From Gnetum montanum (taxonomy: Eukaryota; Streptophyta; Gnetopsida; Gnetales; Gnetaceae): a DNA stretch of 64,000 bases. Within the stretch, counting starts at the first letter, position 1; the number at the start of each line of letters is the position of its first letter. A model generated the notes under the pieces. It had not been told where the DNA came from. It saw nothing but the letters and a program-made list of their open reading frames with translations, and did no database searches. Shown here piece after piece: positions 33,985-45,981 of this stretch. Both the position numbers and the translations under genes were made by a program. The stretch is from contig MNCI01022206.1 in NCBI GenBank assembly GCA_015680685.1, positions 441,974-505,973 on the forward strand. The letters are read 5' to 3'.

Positions 33985-36090
33985 CTAAAAATTAGAAAAT
34001 TTTATTAGGTCTAGGAAATCACAAAGGATTTATGTAATGCCTCAACATAGTTTTCGAAAAAATTGAAATCATCATTGATGTAATGCCCTAAGTACATAAG
34101 GTGAATTTGAAATAAACCAATCAATAGATTACCATTAATAGTATATTTTAATGGAATTTGAGCCAAAGATGGGAAAAATTAAAAAAATATGTTCTTCATT
34201 TTCTATGCTTTGTTTATATAGTATGTGATGAATCATGTTTTGTCAGGCCTGATATTAGATCCTCGATATCAGGTATGCGATATCGCAACTTGGATAACGA
34301 TATTAAAGACACGATATTGTGATTTCTGTGTAAGGCTATAAATACACATTTTGGCGCATAGGAAAAGGGGAGTAAGTAAGTGTAAGTGTAGGATCTTTTT
34401 TGTTAGTTTTCAATTCATTTCAATTCTTTCCCTAGTGCATGCCTGCAGTGTGATGATTGTAGTTATATGGAACCTTTATTCGAGTGTGAGGTACTTGGAC
34501 ACAGACATGATCGGAAATAAAGATCAAGATTACTCCATCATTGCAGTATTCACGTAGTTTGTAATTGTTTAATTGTTATTGTTATTTATTGTTATTTATT
34601 TAATATTTCTTATCATCATTTACCATTCTTGTTGTTAAATGTGGAATGAGTATGACTTAATCATGAACATTGAAGTGTAACTACTTGGTAACACAGTAGC
34701 ATATTTAGGAGTGCTCAAGTAATATGTGCTTGGTAATCCCAAAAGTAGTACATGAGGTCCAAGATGCGCACAAATGATTAAGGATGGATGCTCATGGCAC
34801 TTAGGTTAGCTTATACTTCATTTCCTATTGCTTATTAGTTAATCAAGATTATTTTCCATTGTCTCTAGAGTAGCACTAGTTTAGGATCACATCATTCACC
34901 TCACTCTAGACTAAACCATACGTGACCGAGTAAATACTAGTTTAGGTGGGAAGATAGCAAATTGCGATCAATGTGTAACTATTTAGATACCACAACTAGT
35001 TCATATGCAGAGTTTGATCGGATTTTGCATGAATGTTTGTATTCGTATGGTTGAGTGTAGGGGTACCTCGCTACTCATTAGTATGTGAATACATTCTTCT
35101 CTTGGTAAATTGTTCTAATGACTTGTCTCAGTAAGGAGATGATGAGAGCTCATTCTTACTCTAGCAATTTGATTTCTTAAATAAATAAGAATAGTTGAAA
35201 ATAGATACTGTTGAGTATTAGATAACAAACTTTCTCTAATAGAATGTAAATAAATATGCTTTTCCCTTGATGTGTTCAACCAAACTTTAGCCAAGACTTT
35301 TTTTTACAGTTTTCTAGAAGAGCCTTTTGTTTAAATGAAGATCCTTTATAGCAATATTCCATGACTAAAGCCATAATTTTCCTTGATGCATCCATCCATT
35401 TTCTTGTGTAGAACTCATTACCTCCTTAGTATAATTAACTTCCTCCATGTGTCTTAACTTATAAGTATAAGCAATAAATTGGCAAAGGGATTTAATTTCA
35501 AGAGGAAGAAAATTTGCTTCTAAAAGTAATATTTTTAAAAGTTTGCATTTTCACTTGAAGTTTACATACAAGAAACTATTTTTGAACATGCTTAATTTTT
35601 TCCAATTATGTATGGAAAGAGAAGGTCCCCAAGCAACACATCCCTAGAATAATACAAGTTAGACAAGACTAAAAAAACATTTTCTTTTGATCTCCCATGC
35701 CAAAATTTATTTCTTGCTACAATTATTTCTTAGAGGAAACAGAGCTTGCATGCCACTTGAAACCCTTTGTGTAATAAGGGTATTCCAATTATAATTACTA
35801 GCATATTCAACTTCCAAATATTTATAAGATTCACATATAGCAAGCCTTTTCTTCTTCAAGGAAAAAATTGTAATTTCTATTTTTAATATCACAAACTAGA
35901 ATTTTAGTCTTATCAATATTCACTTTCATACCCAAATGGTTGCAATAGTCATGGAGAATTTGAAGCATATAATTTAATCTTGTAGTTGATTTTGTAATCA
36001 AGGCCACATCATTTGAAAAGATATGCATGTTCAAAAATAATCCATTCATTGACATACCATGATTAAAGGCATTTTTCATCCATTCCTCTA
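33985..36090 (-). mobile_element. LINE fragment (copy 2) interrupted by a solo LTR
   Basis: Minus-strand RT sequence at 36079-35831 contains HIFSNDVALITK, aligned with LLFANDVALLAK of copy 1, followed by MLQILHDYCNHLGMKVNIDK. The 3' region continues to 33985 once the inserted LTR (34226-35080) is removed. The catalytic (Y/F)ADD is again degraded, here to FSND. The 5' part, including the endonuclease, is missing, as in typical 5'-truncated insertions. Confidence 0.82.
34226..35080 (+). mobile_element. Solo LTR, element B family, TSD GTATG
   Basis: An 855-bp LTR starts TGATGAATC and ends CTACTCATTA (the canonical final CA is mutated to TA). It is flanked by perfect 5-bp duplications GTATG at 34221-34225 and 35081-35085. 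It contains a GATATC-rich block (34255-34315) and TATAAATA at 34337-34344. It interrupts the LINE at a site that is continuous in copy 0 (near 790). No internal element sequence remains, so it formed by LTR-LTR recombination. Confidence 0.9.
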
Positions 36091-36519
36091 ATTAAAATAA
36101 TCATATTTAATAAAATAGTATTATTTTTCCTTCAAACATATAGTGTGCACCAAAGTGAAAAATGATCATTGCAAAGTTCCTAACAAGATGGAAAAGATAA
36201 ACTTTTATAATTATCATATTTTACTATTTATTTAAAAATAGGCACATGGTTTAACAATCCAAAATTTGTACAAGTTTTTTAAGGATAAGATTATCACTTA
36301 GAGACTCAAAGTTCATCTTGCCAAAGCAGGGATCCTTGGAGGGTCAATGAATAAAAGAAAACCTAATCTCTTTTGAAAATTTAAAAATACAAAAATTATA
36401 GGCTAAGTTCCAAAGATCCATTCTTGATAAAATAGAGCCACTTGTTATTCTATGTCTCTCTTATAGTAGCTCACATTATCCTTGTTTCCATCCAAGCTTT
36501 CTATCTCAATATAAATGGA

Positions 36520-36785
36520 TCATCACCCAAATTCTTAATGCTAATCCCCCAAAGTGGGTTCCTAGAAAGATTTGTGGGTGAGCGAAAAGCATAACTTCAA
36601 ACTAACCACACCTACTTTTGAGCTTGCAAGGACCCAAGTTTTTCCTCTCAATAGATATATAAGAAAAAGAACATCAACCAAAGCCACAATGCTCATCCTA
36701 CTAAGTAGGTCTTAGGAGGGGTGGTAGATGAAGGAAGGCTAACCTATTTAAGTGATTGTGTCCATGCTTGAACTCATGTATTCTA
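36520..36785 (+). repeat. SINE-like repeat family 2, two copies
   Basis: Copies near 36530-36660 and 36695-36785 share CCAAAGTGGGTTCCTAG or CTAAGTAGGTCTTAGGAGGG, then GGTG/GGGTGAGCGAAAG-like text and a (C/T)TTGAACTCATGT or AGGACCCAAG end. The second copy is cut by the copia insertion: its missing end (CTTGAGAAATGACCAAC) resumes at 48831. The same arrangement, uninterrupted, is at 24365-24440. Confidence 0.6.
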
Positions 36786-37099
36786 TGTTAGTAGATCTGG
36801 CAGGAAAAATATGAAATGAGATGAAAATAAAGAGAAATGGACACGAATCTTTTACATGGAAACACCCCCAAAGTGGGAAAAAAGCCACAGGAAAATGTAG
36901 AAGGATCTTATTATCAAAAATGGGGATAACCTTCTCTCTTCATCACAAGGAAAGCACAAGAAGAAGCCTCTCTCTCATGCAATAGAAGAAGAATGTAAGA
37001 GTGGGATGGAAAGGGGATGTATGTGATGGATATGAATTGAGGTGAGGGAGGTCCCTTTTATATTGGGGAAGGGGCCCTTAAATAACTAATGATAACCAC
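36786..37099 (-). repeat. Copia left LTR, outer part
   Basis: It begins TGTTAGTAGAT and matches the right LTR (48448-48825) up to GATAACCAC, where the gypsy element enters. The LTR resumes at 45987 with CCACTATTTT and ends at 46063 with CA. The right LTR shows the uninterrupted site GATAACCACCCACTATTTT. Confidence 0.93.
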
Positions 37100-37981
37100 T
37101 GATGAGCAACGAGGTAACCCTACACTCAACCATACGAATACAAGCATTTAAAGCATGATCCAGTCGAATTCCAAGGACTAAGTGATTATGTGCCTTTGTG
37201 GAACAAGGACGGGTTGGTTGATCATTGTCTTCCCAATCTTACCTATATGTCACGATTGTATAGTTAAGTAAGCTTGAGGCATATGATTTTTATAGCTTTT
37301 ATGTTTTTATGTCCTGTGCTAGTAGGGAAGGAGAGAGGTAACTAAGTGACTAATTTAACTTAACTACTCATTAACTAAGTTCTAACTAATCCTAACACTA
37401 GCATTTGTTCTCACTTGCCATACATATCCTAAACCAGTGCAACACTACTATGATTACCAAACACTAATCGTTATTGGGTTACCAAGTATTACACGCAAGC
37501 TCGAAGTGATCGTATTGAGTGTATTTTAATGATTTGCTTAATTGATCAAAATGAATTGCTATGGTAATAAAAGAAATGTAAAGTGGATAAAATAAAATAA
37601 AATAAATGCCTAAGAAAATAAAATAAAAGAAATGTGTAAGAAAACAAATCTCAAGTGCTGCAAGGATGAATCAAAGAGCTAATCTTTATCGCTGATCACA
37701 CCAATGGGCTTAGGTACAATAGCGCTCAAATAAAGATCCATCCACACTTAGACCTCTTACTACAGGCACTTGAAAAATACTCTAACTTTCAAATAGACTA
37801 CAAGAGTTTCCCTACTTGACTGCTAACAGACTTCCTGCTAATTGTGTGCCTGGGCACTATATTTATAGACTTGGGAGCAACTACTCTAATAATCAGAGTA
37901 ACCACTCTAATAATTAGAATAACTACTAAAGAAACTGCTAGAGTAACCACTCTAATAATTAGAATAGCTACTAAAGAAACC
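37100..37981 (-). repeat. Element A 3' LTR, broken at an N
   Basis: It matches the 5' LTR (45025-45981) from TGATGAGCAACG onward and stops at the single N at 37982, about 75 bp short of the expected end. The missing end is found in reverse complement at 38281-38502. It contains CTATAAATA on the minus strand and part of a 45-bp tandem repeat array (units with GAGTAACCACTCTAATAATT). Confidence 0.9.
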
Positions 37982-37982
37982 N

Positions 37983-38502
37983 AGTGTGGCTATGGATAAA
38001 CAACAGAAGCCATAATCTGGGCATTGGTGGCAACATGCTTCATCTTCTTTCTCTCTCTTTCTCTTCAAGCTGCCAAATAAGGCTTTGATTTCATTTATGT
38101 ACAAGTGTTCACCACAATGGTCATGAACACTAATGTTGTAATATGCTTATTGATCCGTTCACTGGGCACGTTGAGTCTATATCCCATTCCACCATTAGTT
38201 GTCAGTTAGTTAATAATCCCATACCTTCCCAATATTTTGAAAGAAACTCAAAGATGAGTTTTCATTTAGTTGTGGGGCTATGATGAGAGCGGTTACTGTA
38301 GTAGTTATTCTAATTATTAGAGTGGTTACTCTAGCGATTTCTTTAGTAGTTATTCTAATTATTATAGTGGTTACTCTAGTGGTTTCTTTAGTAGCTATTC
38401 TAATTATTAGAGTGGTTACTCTAGCAGTTTCTTTAGTAGTTATTCTAATTATTAGAGTGGTTACTCTGATTATTAGAGTAGTTGCTCCCAAGTCTATAAA
38501 TA
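37983..38502. other. N-bounded segment placed in reverse orientation
   Basis: Read in reverse complement, this 520-bp piece runs from the LTR end (45-bp repeats, then CTCTCATCA) through the PPT into internal sequence, exactly what should follow 37981. Its first 122 bases in that orientation duplicate 37860-37981. Single N bases lie at 37982 and 38503. The simplest reading is an assembly error: an overlapping contig inserted the wrong way round. Confidence 0.85.
38268..38280 (+). promoter_or_regulatory. Polypurine tract of element A (in the flipped segment)
   Basis: AGTTGTGGGGCTA directly precedes the LTR start TGATGAGAG. It primes plus-strand DNA synthesis in LTR elements. It appears on the plus strand only because the segment is inverted. 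Element B carries the near-identical CAGTTGTGGGGGTA. Confidence 0.8.
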
Positions 38503-39030
38503 NTTGACAAACCCACAAACCAAAGAGTCTGTAGGCTCTAGGAATGTCATTTGGAAGTAAGAGTTAAAAACTTATCCACAAGAATTCATCAAAGAAAAAC
38601 AATGCATCAAGCTAGAACGGACTAATGATAAAATCAACAATGAGGTGGAAAATGGGAAGAAAGATGGAGGGGAGAGAATGGAATGGAATCCCAAGAACAA
38701 GGTTGTGTAAAGCCCCTTGTGTATTTCATGGTTAAGATAACTAAGTAGAACTCATCCCAAATACAAACTCAAACCAACCACATTCAGTGACCTCACATCA
38801 ATACACTTGGCCAATCCATCCTCTTGAGGTAATAAGAATGCTTCCACAAAGAGTGACCACCATCTCAAGAAGAGTGAGATGGAGAAGTAGGAAGCGAGAA
38901 AGGGTCTTAGTTAGAGTGAACCTTCAGGCATGGGTAACATGTCTTTCCAATGCCATAAGTAGTGCTTGTAGCCCATATTGCCTTATTATGTCTGAGAGGT
39001 GTGCTTTGAATTCTCACCTTTTTCTCTTTT

Positions 39031-39048
39031 CTCTCTCTCTCTCTCTCT
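39031..39048. repeat. (CT)9 microsatellite
   Basis: Nine perfect CT units lie in the untranslated region between the element A integrase and its 3' LTR. The surrounding 38504-39700 has no coding domain. Confidence 0.9.
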
Positions 39049-39719
39049 TGATGTTATGCATGAGAACCACACCATGAAAAGACTTATTTTTATTTACTCA
39101 GCTTCTTAATATTTGAACAATGTTAGAATGATGGAAAACCTAAGAAAAAGCATCCAAGCACCCAAGAGAATGGCTAGCACCAATGCATCGAATCTCCTTG
39201 AAGTGACATCATTTTCATCCTTTGAGTCTTTCCTTGGTTTGAAAAATACCTAGCCATTAATTCATTAACAAGTTTACTTAGAAAAAGGGGACTGTATAGT
39301 TCCATGCCAAAGGAGACCATAGAGTTGTATGGATGAGTGGACGGTGTGGACTTATTACCTATTTTACCAAAAGAACCATACCTTAATATTAGCATCATAA
39401 TTCAAAGGTAAAAACCAAAAATTAGCAATCAATATGATATAATTCAATCCACCGTCATGAGCACTTATTAGATGATGAATAAAAGTAAATCAAGCAAATA
39501 AAGAAACAGTAAAAACATGAATGATGGTATAAAAAAAATAAGAAAAGTTGAAAGAATGTGTAAAAAAAATGTGTAAAACAAAAATGTATAGAAAAAAATT
39601 CAAAAAGAATTGAGGGCCTAGAATAGTTAGCATAGGTGGCCATCTCACCCATGACTAAGTTGGAAGGAGTAGATCCCAAATAGTGAGCAAGGTTGTCCAT
39701 CAAGAGAGGTAGCATGTGT

Positions 39720-40790
39720 ACTCGCTATCCTAAGCTTTTGGAAAGGTTTGGTTTGTTGCACATTGACCAAAAGTTTCTTATTGGGGCTCTCAGGCTTGTA
39801 TATTGTTATGGCCCTTGAAGGAAAAGTTGTAAATAATATAAGGTCCTTTCCACAGTGTTTGAAATTTAGTATGTTGTGGCACATGTGTGGGATTCCAATA
39901 GATAACCTTATCTTCTGGTTGATATTTAACTTTCCTAATTCTTAGGTCATGATGTTGTTTATTGAAGGCCTTGTGATATTTGTTAGATGATAGGGCAGCT
40001 AATCAGTTTTCATCTAGCAAGTTAAGGATTACAAACTGTTGTTTCTGTGCTAGATCAAGGTCAAGGTTGAGGTCACAAGCCATGAATAGTATATGAAGCT
40101 TAGTTTGAATGGGAAGCGTTGGTAATTTACTGTACACTAACTCATAGGGAGAGTATCCTGTAGGGAGTTTCCATGTGGAGTAGTATGCCCAAAGAGCATT
40201 GTTCAATTTAGTGCTCTAGTCTCACCTAAATTTGCTAATGGTTCTTGTCAATATCTTCGTAATTTCCTTGTTGGTGACTTCTACTTGACCATTCGCTTGG
40301 GGGTGGTATAGTGTAGTCAATTTATGCTCAACCCCTAAGTGTTGCATTAATTTCTGAAAAGTTGCACCTATGAAGTGTGTACCATTATCTAAAATAAGTG
40401 CACACGGCACACCAAACCTATTTATGATTTGTTGTTGAACACATCATGCAGATGTAGATGATGTACAATCTTTAAAGGTAGCTGCTTTGACCCATTTTGT
40501 TAGGTAATCAATGGAAACAATAATATAAGCGTTTCCAATGGACATTGGTGTAATTGGCCCCATAAAATCAATTTCCCAAATGTCGAAGGGTTCTAACGGT
40601 TGAATCCATTGTTTCGAACCCTCCATTCTAATAGTCCTTCCCCCATCACATTGACAGTGCTCACAAGATTGGATGAAATGATGGATGTTCCAAAATAATG
40701 TAGGCTAATAATATCTTGTAAGCTGGATCTTGATGTTCGTTCATCTCCTAGCATAATGACCCCCACAAGGACCCTCATGAGCATCTTGGA
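39720..40790 (-). pseudogene. Element A integrase
   Basis: The integrase would insert element DNA into the genome. From 40790 downward, the zinc-binding part has HEGPCGGH and later CEHCQCDG. The catalytic core has the first Asp in IWEIDFMGP, the second in LILDNGTHFIG and the Glu in the HPQANGQVEVTNKEI block, so all DDE residues are present. A C-terminal domain with FPSRAITIYKPESPNKKLLV ends near 39720. A few stops interrupt it. Otherwise the best-preserved domain of this element is this one. Confidence 0.88.
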
Positions 40791-41039
40791 GAACTTGCAG
40801 TTGTTCTATATCAGGAACACACCATTGAACCAAGCCATTGGGACACACTTTGTAAAGTTGCCCATTGATCTCCATAAAGTACTTGGCTCGGTGAAGAAAC
40901 TGTTGTTTCTTCTTAAGGTTTAACTCTTGTGGTATTTGTTGGGTGAGGAGATAGGTAAGAATGCTACTATATCAATTTGTCTCCATGGGTGATTGATTAT
41001 TCACTACACCAACAAAGAGGAATTCATTAGGAAAATGAT

Positions 41040-41780
41040 GAAGAATTGGATACTCATCCTCTTTATTGTCCTATTGCAACCAAGATAAATGATTAGCAAC
41101 TACATTCTTGATGCCCTTGCAATTGATCATCGTTAAATCAATCTCTTGTAAGATTACAAGCCATTGTATGATATGAGGGCTTACCATTAGCTTATTCATG
41201 AAGAACTGAATTGCACTATGATCTATATGTATATATACTTTATATCCCAATACATATAAGCAATGGGGTATATGAACCCAGCCTTGAGAAGCTGTTCAAT
41301 TTTTTCCTTAACTACTTACTTAAGCTTAGGGTTCAATCACCTTTGTGGTTGTCTTCAAGGCTTCATGGAGGGGTCAATGTATATTCTATGTTGGCATATC
41401 TTAGGATCTATTCTAGTTAATTTGAGATATGACCAAGCAAAGGATTTCAACCATTTATTTATTGCCTTTAGTAGTTCTTCTTTCTATTGAGGAGCAAGCT
41501 TAGCATTGATAATTACCGATTTTTCATTTTTAAGGAACGTGTATTCCATACTGGTCGGTAATGGTTTCAGCTCAAGGGGTTCCTACTTATATTTCTCAGG
41601 GATTTCCAACTTTCCCTAGTTGATATTTTCAAGGTTAAGACTTGGAAGTTGGCAGTGGGCTTGCTCTAATGTATCTATGCTATCAATGTAAGCACAAGTT
41701 AAACCCTTAGTTGGTTCCATGCATATGAGTGAACTACTTTCTTGATTAGTTGTTAGCCACTGGGTGTCTTCCTGTCATGT
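41040..41780 (-). pseudogene. RT/RNase H remnant of element A with the RT core deleted
   Basis: On the minus strand the protease-RT linker runs into VVKEKIEQLLKAGFIYPI, the first RT block, and then passes within a few residues to DHSAIQFFMNKLMVSPHIIQ, which belongs to RNase H. The whole palm, including the catalytic YVDD motif, is missing. The junction is near 41265-41285. Residual RNase H sequence continues to about 41060. The deletion disabled the element independently of its stop codons. Confidence 0.82.
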
Positions 41781-42179
41781 GGTTGCTGCATACAGGCATC
41801 TTTGTATGTTAATCACTTGTGCACACTGATTGCATGCAGGCAATGCTAAACTTTCCACAAACCATGACCTCTGCATGCAATTACACCCTGTTTCACTATA
41901 TGTGATGCATGGAACTTTCTTCTTCTTGATCTTTACAAATGTATTTTCCTTTGATATTTCTAGGGAAAGATCATGAATTCCTAGGCATGCATCGATGGTG
42001 CTTAGCCATGCTCTTCTCATTATGATTGGGAAGTCCCCTTTACCGTTGTTTACCTAAATCACTAGGAAGTCAGTTGGGTACGACCACCCACAAATAGTGG
42101 TAACAATGTCTTTCATCAGTCCCAATGGGATAGTGATGGACTGGTCAACCAACTCTAAATGGATGTTGCTCTTTTCAAT

Positions 42180-42480
42180 GGAGGCAGGTTCTAGGCCTTA
42201 TACATTTCTTGAGAGATCAAGTTGACACTAGAACTTGAATCCAAAAGAGCCTTGCACGGTGCATTTACAACGATTTCTAAGTATATCAGAGGACTCCCAG
42301 GATTAGAGAATTTTTTAGGAAGGTGGCCAGCTTTGATCCAATCGGCAAAAGCATGTGTTAGCATGACTGTATGTGTTGAGTGCAGTGATTGGGTTGAAGG
42401 GGGCTTTGAAGTTTTGATTGATATTGAGGCATCTAAGGAATCAACCATGTGTGATTGCAAGGGCTTGGTTGGACTATTGG
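42180..42480 (-). pseudogene. Element A aspartic protease
   Basis: The frame shared with gag reads APCKALLDSSSSVNLIS, the retropepsin active-site region. D-S-S stands where D-S/L-G is expected. Upstream is a proline- and histidine-rich linker (42480-42980). The missing Gly and the downstream stops suggest loss of function. Confidence 0.8.
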
Positions 42481-42899
42481 ATCTAAAGAAAGGTCTTTTC
42501 TTTGTGTGGTTATTGGAACCAACAGTAGGTTGAGAGTTAATAACCCTCATGGCATTACGTTGTTGTGGTTCAGTAGGGATTTTACCTTGCATCGTGGGAG
42601 TAGCTGGTAGTGGAGCTATTAGTGGAAGAGATGTGGTCGGATGAGAAGGATGATGTGCTTGTGGAATATCACCTCTAGAAGATGGAGTCCCATAATACTC
42701 ATGGGCTTGGTAGTGAGGCTGAGGAGTGATGTGACCAGTAGAGTCACATGGGGAGATTGGCTGCTGCATGTAATATCCATATGGGTCAGGTTGCTGATAA
42801 GGATACTATTGCCTTGGTGGTGGCATTCCCCATGATTGTGGGTGCTACCACTATTGATATTGCTCAAGAAGTTGTGGTGGAGTTCCACTGGGATAATAT

Positions 42900-44888
42900 G
42901 TTAAGGGTTGGTGGAACTGCCTTAGGTTACCTTGAGGATAAGGTAACCTTCGAGGTGTTTACCTTTTGTTTAATCTTGGGTTGAATGCATACACCCCAGA
43001 CTCCTATAGATGTGAGATTATAGGGCAATATCCTTTAGGATGGTCATATTGACATATCTCACATCCACTATCATTGTTTATTTTTGAATCCACAACCTCT
43101 TCAATGATGGCAACTTTGCCATTACCCTTGCTATGTGCATGTTCACCCTCTTTCTTTTTTCTTTTCTCACTACCTTGCTCTCTAGACTCCTCTACTATTT
43201 AAAGAATAGTTTAAAATCTATTGTCTAGGGAATCCCACATTTTGTATACATTTGTTGAAACTTCTAATGTCATCTTTTGGATAGGAAAATTTTTCCTATT
43301 CACCATCTCTTCAAGTGGTGACTCTTCTTCATCCTGACAAAATCTTACTCCCCTCTTCCGAAGGAAAGGATCCTAGTTATACTCTTCCACACTTTCTCTC
43401 TTCCATAGCTCATCTTCTTCCTTAGCAACTTGCTTCAATAGTCTTTGAATTTGATGGGACCTAAGCTCGAATAGTCTCCCTTGGGCATAAGTCCCAAGGG
43501 TTCTTCTCGTTTCGTGCCTAAGCCCATCCACGAGATGGTGCAGTTGATCCCTTTGTGAATAACCATGGCTCCCCCCCCGATGTAACAGTGCATAGTATCG
43601 GCCCATGGTAGCATCCAAGGGTTCATGTCCTCGTTTCCAGCCTTGGATTTGCTTTCACAAGTTAGACATTTGGGAGTATGTTTGGTACTTATCATTAAAT
43701 AGTTCTAACATAGTACTCCACCTACGAATGGATTCCAGTTCTAAAGACCGATACCTGCTTTCTACTTCTTTAACTAATGTTCGTGGGAACAACTTAAGTT
43801 TTTTCCATTCGTTCTCTATGTTTTTTAAGGCACACGCATCATGGAATTCTTGTAAATGATTCTGAGGATCAGTGTTGTATCCCCCTTCAAATCATGGGAT
43901 GTTGTTCATATCTAATCTCTTAATCTTACTATCTTTTTTATGCCTTGTTGGAATTGTAATAGCCTTAGTTATGTCTAACATACTTCAAGTAGCAAGGAGG
44001 GGTTCATCATGATCATCTCGTCCATGGTGTCTATGATGCCTACATTGTTCCCTACTCTCCTTTTTTCTATGTCGTGACTCTCTAGAGTGCCCTTGTCCCC
44101 TTTCCTGGTTGTTTCGTCTATGACTTCCACTTTGCCTACCTTTATTCCCATGGTCTTTTTCTTTATGACCACATCTAGATATTAAAGGAGAGGGTGAAGG
44201 AGATGATGAGGAAGAATGAGAACTGTTACCATGACGGTGTCTGCTACCTTCTCTTCTACGGTCTCGGTCCACATTGCGATTGTAATCAGAATGTCCACCT
44301 TTATCATGAGTTCGTGTTCCTTTATTGGACCCTTTGTGCCCATGCGTATTAGAACCTGGGTTATGAATAGTGGAATGAAAGTTTTGATACACAACCCCTT
44401 GGCCAAAGTCAAGGGAAGGAACATTGTTGTGTGGGCGACTACTTGAGGTAGGTTCACCACCCTCATTTTTGCTTAAGACATGTGGGGCATCCTGGGACCA
44501 CTTACCCTTGAAACACTTATGATGTCTCTCCTGTTGCAAGTCCCTTTGAAGTTGTGACTTTGTGGGATGGTATTCTCTCGAGTCATGGTCTTACACAAAA
44601 GTATTCTATGTGTAAGTGCAGCATACCAATTCGTGTGAAAGCACAAAGAAGCATGCTTGGAACTGAATGATCAGGAGGTAATACTATGTTACCTTCTAAG
44701 TCTCGCCAACACAGTTGTTCGTCTTGATAAAGGACAAAGGTGAAGTATAGTATATACTCATCCGGATGAATATATACCACTCAAACTTGTTGAGGGACTG
44801 GTGGATCAATGTCATGTGTATTACGTCACCGTCTATTTCCTGTTTCAGACCTAGGCGGTGAGGTGCTTTCATACGAAGAAAGAGACAT
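42900..44888 (-). pseudogene. Element A gag
   Basis: The start is the ATG at 44888 (MSLSSYESTSPPRSE), with a frame change between 44583 and 44539. A charged, low-complexity His/Arg/Ser-rich region follows (44539-43985). The capsid-like core at 43900-43380 contains RYYALLHRGG and QDQLHHLVDGLRHETR-type sequence, paralogous to element B gag. A zinc knuckle near 43030-43065 reads CEICQYDHPKGYC, that is C-x2-C-x3-H-x4-C, one residue shorter than the usual CCHC. Stops fall in one frame. Confidence 0.82.
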
Positions 44889-45005
44889 ACTTGTTTGTTC
44901 AGTGTGCAATGTATTCTTGTTTATTATTTTCTCAACCAACCCTAAGGGTTCGTTCCAATGATGTGAATGATTTCCTATGTTCTAGTTAGCGCACAAACAA
45001 CTAAG

Positions 45006-45023
45006 TCCTCAGCAACGGCACCA
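45006..45023 (-). promoter_or_regulatory. Primer-binding site of element A (tRNA-Asp-like)
   Basis: Next to the 5' LTR the minus strand reads TGGTGCCGTTGCTGAGGA. This fits the Athila-type Asp tRNA site TGGCGCCGTTGCCGGGGA at all but three positions, each a transition (C to T or G to A). It supports the Athila-like assignment and the minus orientation. Confidence 0.75.
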
Positions 45024-45024
45024 A

Positions 45025-45981
45025 TGATGAGCAACGAGGTACCCATACGCTCAACCATATGAATATGAGCATTTCATGCACGATCCAATCGAATTCCAAG
45101 GACTAAGTTCTTATGTGTCCTTGTGGAACAAGGATGGGTTAGTTGATCGTTGTCTTCCCAAGGTTACCTATATGTCATGATTGTATGGTTAAGTAAGCTT
45201 GAGGCATATGATTTTTATAGCTTTTATTTTTTTATGTCCTATTCTAGTAGGGAAGGAGAGAGGTAACTAAGTGATTAATTTAACTTAACTACTCACTAAC
45301 TAAGTTCTAACTAATCCTAACACTAGTATTTGTTCTAACTTGTCGTACACATCCTGAACGAGTGCAACACTACTGGGATTACCAAACGCTAATCGTTACT
45401 GGGTTACCAAGTGTTACACACATGCTCGAAGTGATCGTACTAAGTGTATTTTAATGATTTTCTTAATTGATCAAAATGAATTGTTGTGCTAATCACAAAA
45501 ATGTAAAGTGCAAAAAATAAAATAAAATAAAATAAATGCATAAGAAAATAAAATAAAAGAAATGTGTAAGAAAAAAAATCTCAAGTGCTGCAAGGATGAA
45601 CCAATGGGCTCAGGTACGTTAGCGCTCGAATAAAGATTCATCCACACTTAGACCTCCTGCTACGGGCACTTGGAAAATGCTCTAACTTTCAAACAAACTA
45701 CAAGAGTTTTGCTAGTTGACTGCTAAAAGACTTCCTCCTAATTGTGCGCCTGGGAATTGTATTTATAGACTTGGGAGCAACTAGTCTAATAATTAGAGTA
45801 ATTGCTCTAATAATTAGAATAACTGCTAAAGAAACTGCTAGAGTAACCACTTTAATAATTAGAATAACTGGTAAAGAAACCACTAGAGTAACCACTCTAA
45901 TAATTAGAATAACTGCTAAAGAAACAGCTAGAGTAACCACTCTAATAATTAGAATAACTACTAGAGTAACCACTCTCATCA
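45025..45981 (-). repeat. Element A 5' LTR
   Basis: A 957-bp LTR. On the minus strand the U3 begins with tandem 45-bp repeats (about 45790-45965), each containing a TAATAATTAGAATAAC core. The TATA box CTATAAATA (45757-45765) comes next, followed by R-U5 down to 45025. The repeats translate into artefactual hydrophobic frames and are not coding. Confidence 0.92.

Larger units (their letters stand above)
37100..45981 (-). mobile_element. Ty3/gypsy element A (Athila-like), nested in the copia LTR
   Basis: The element begins TGATGAGCAACG and ends CTCTCATCA. Target duplications are ACCAC (37095-37099) and ACCCC (45982-45986), one mismatch. The minus-strand order is 5' LTR, PBS, gag, protease, RT/RNase H remnant, integrase, PPT, 3' LTR. 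The wording of gag, the protease linker and the integrase C terminus resembles the Athila lineage. Its PPT and LTR start are shared with element B. An eye comparison of the first 75 bp of the LTRs shows roughly ten differences, implying an old insertion. Confidence 0.92.

Noticed and set aside
38280-38507. An open frame rich in Val/Ile that looks like a small multi-pass membrane protein
   Set aside because: It is the translation of the 45-bp LTR repeat (15 residues per unit) in a flipped, N-bounded segment. The same applies to frames at 45698-45998.
44216-44446. Open frames on the strand opposite element A gag
   Set aside because: They mirror the low-complexity His/Arg/Ser gag region, where skewed codons keep the complementary strand open. 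No independent support.
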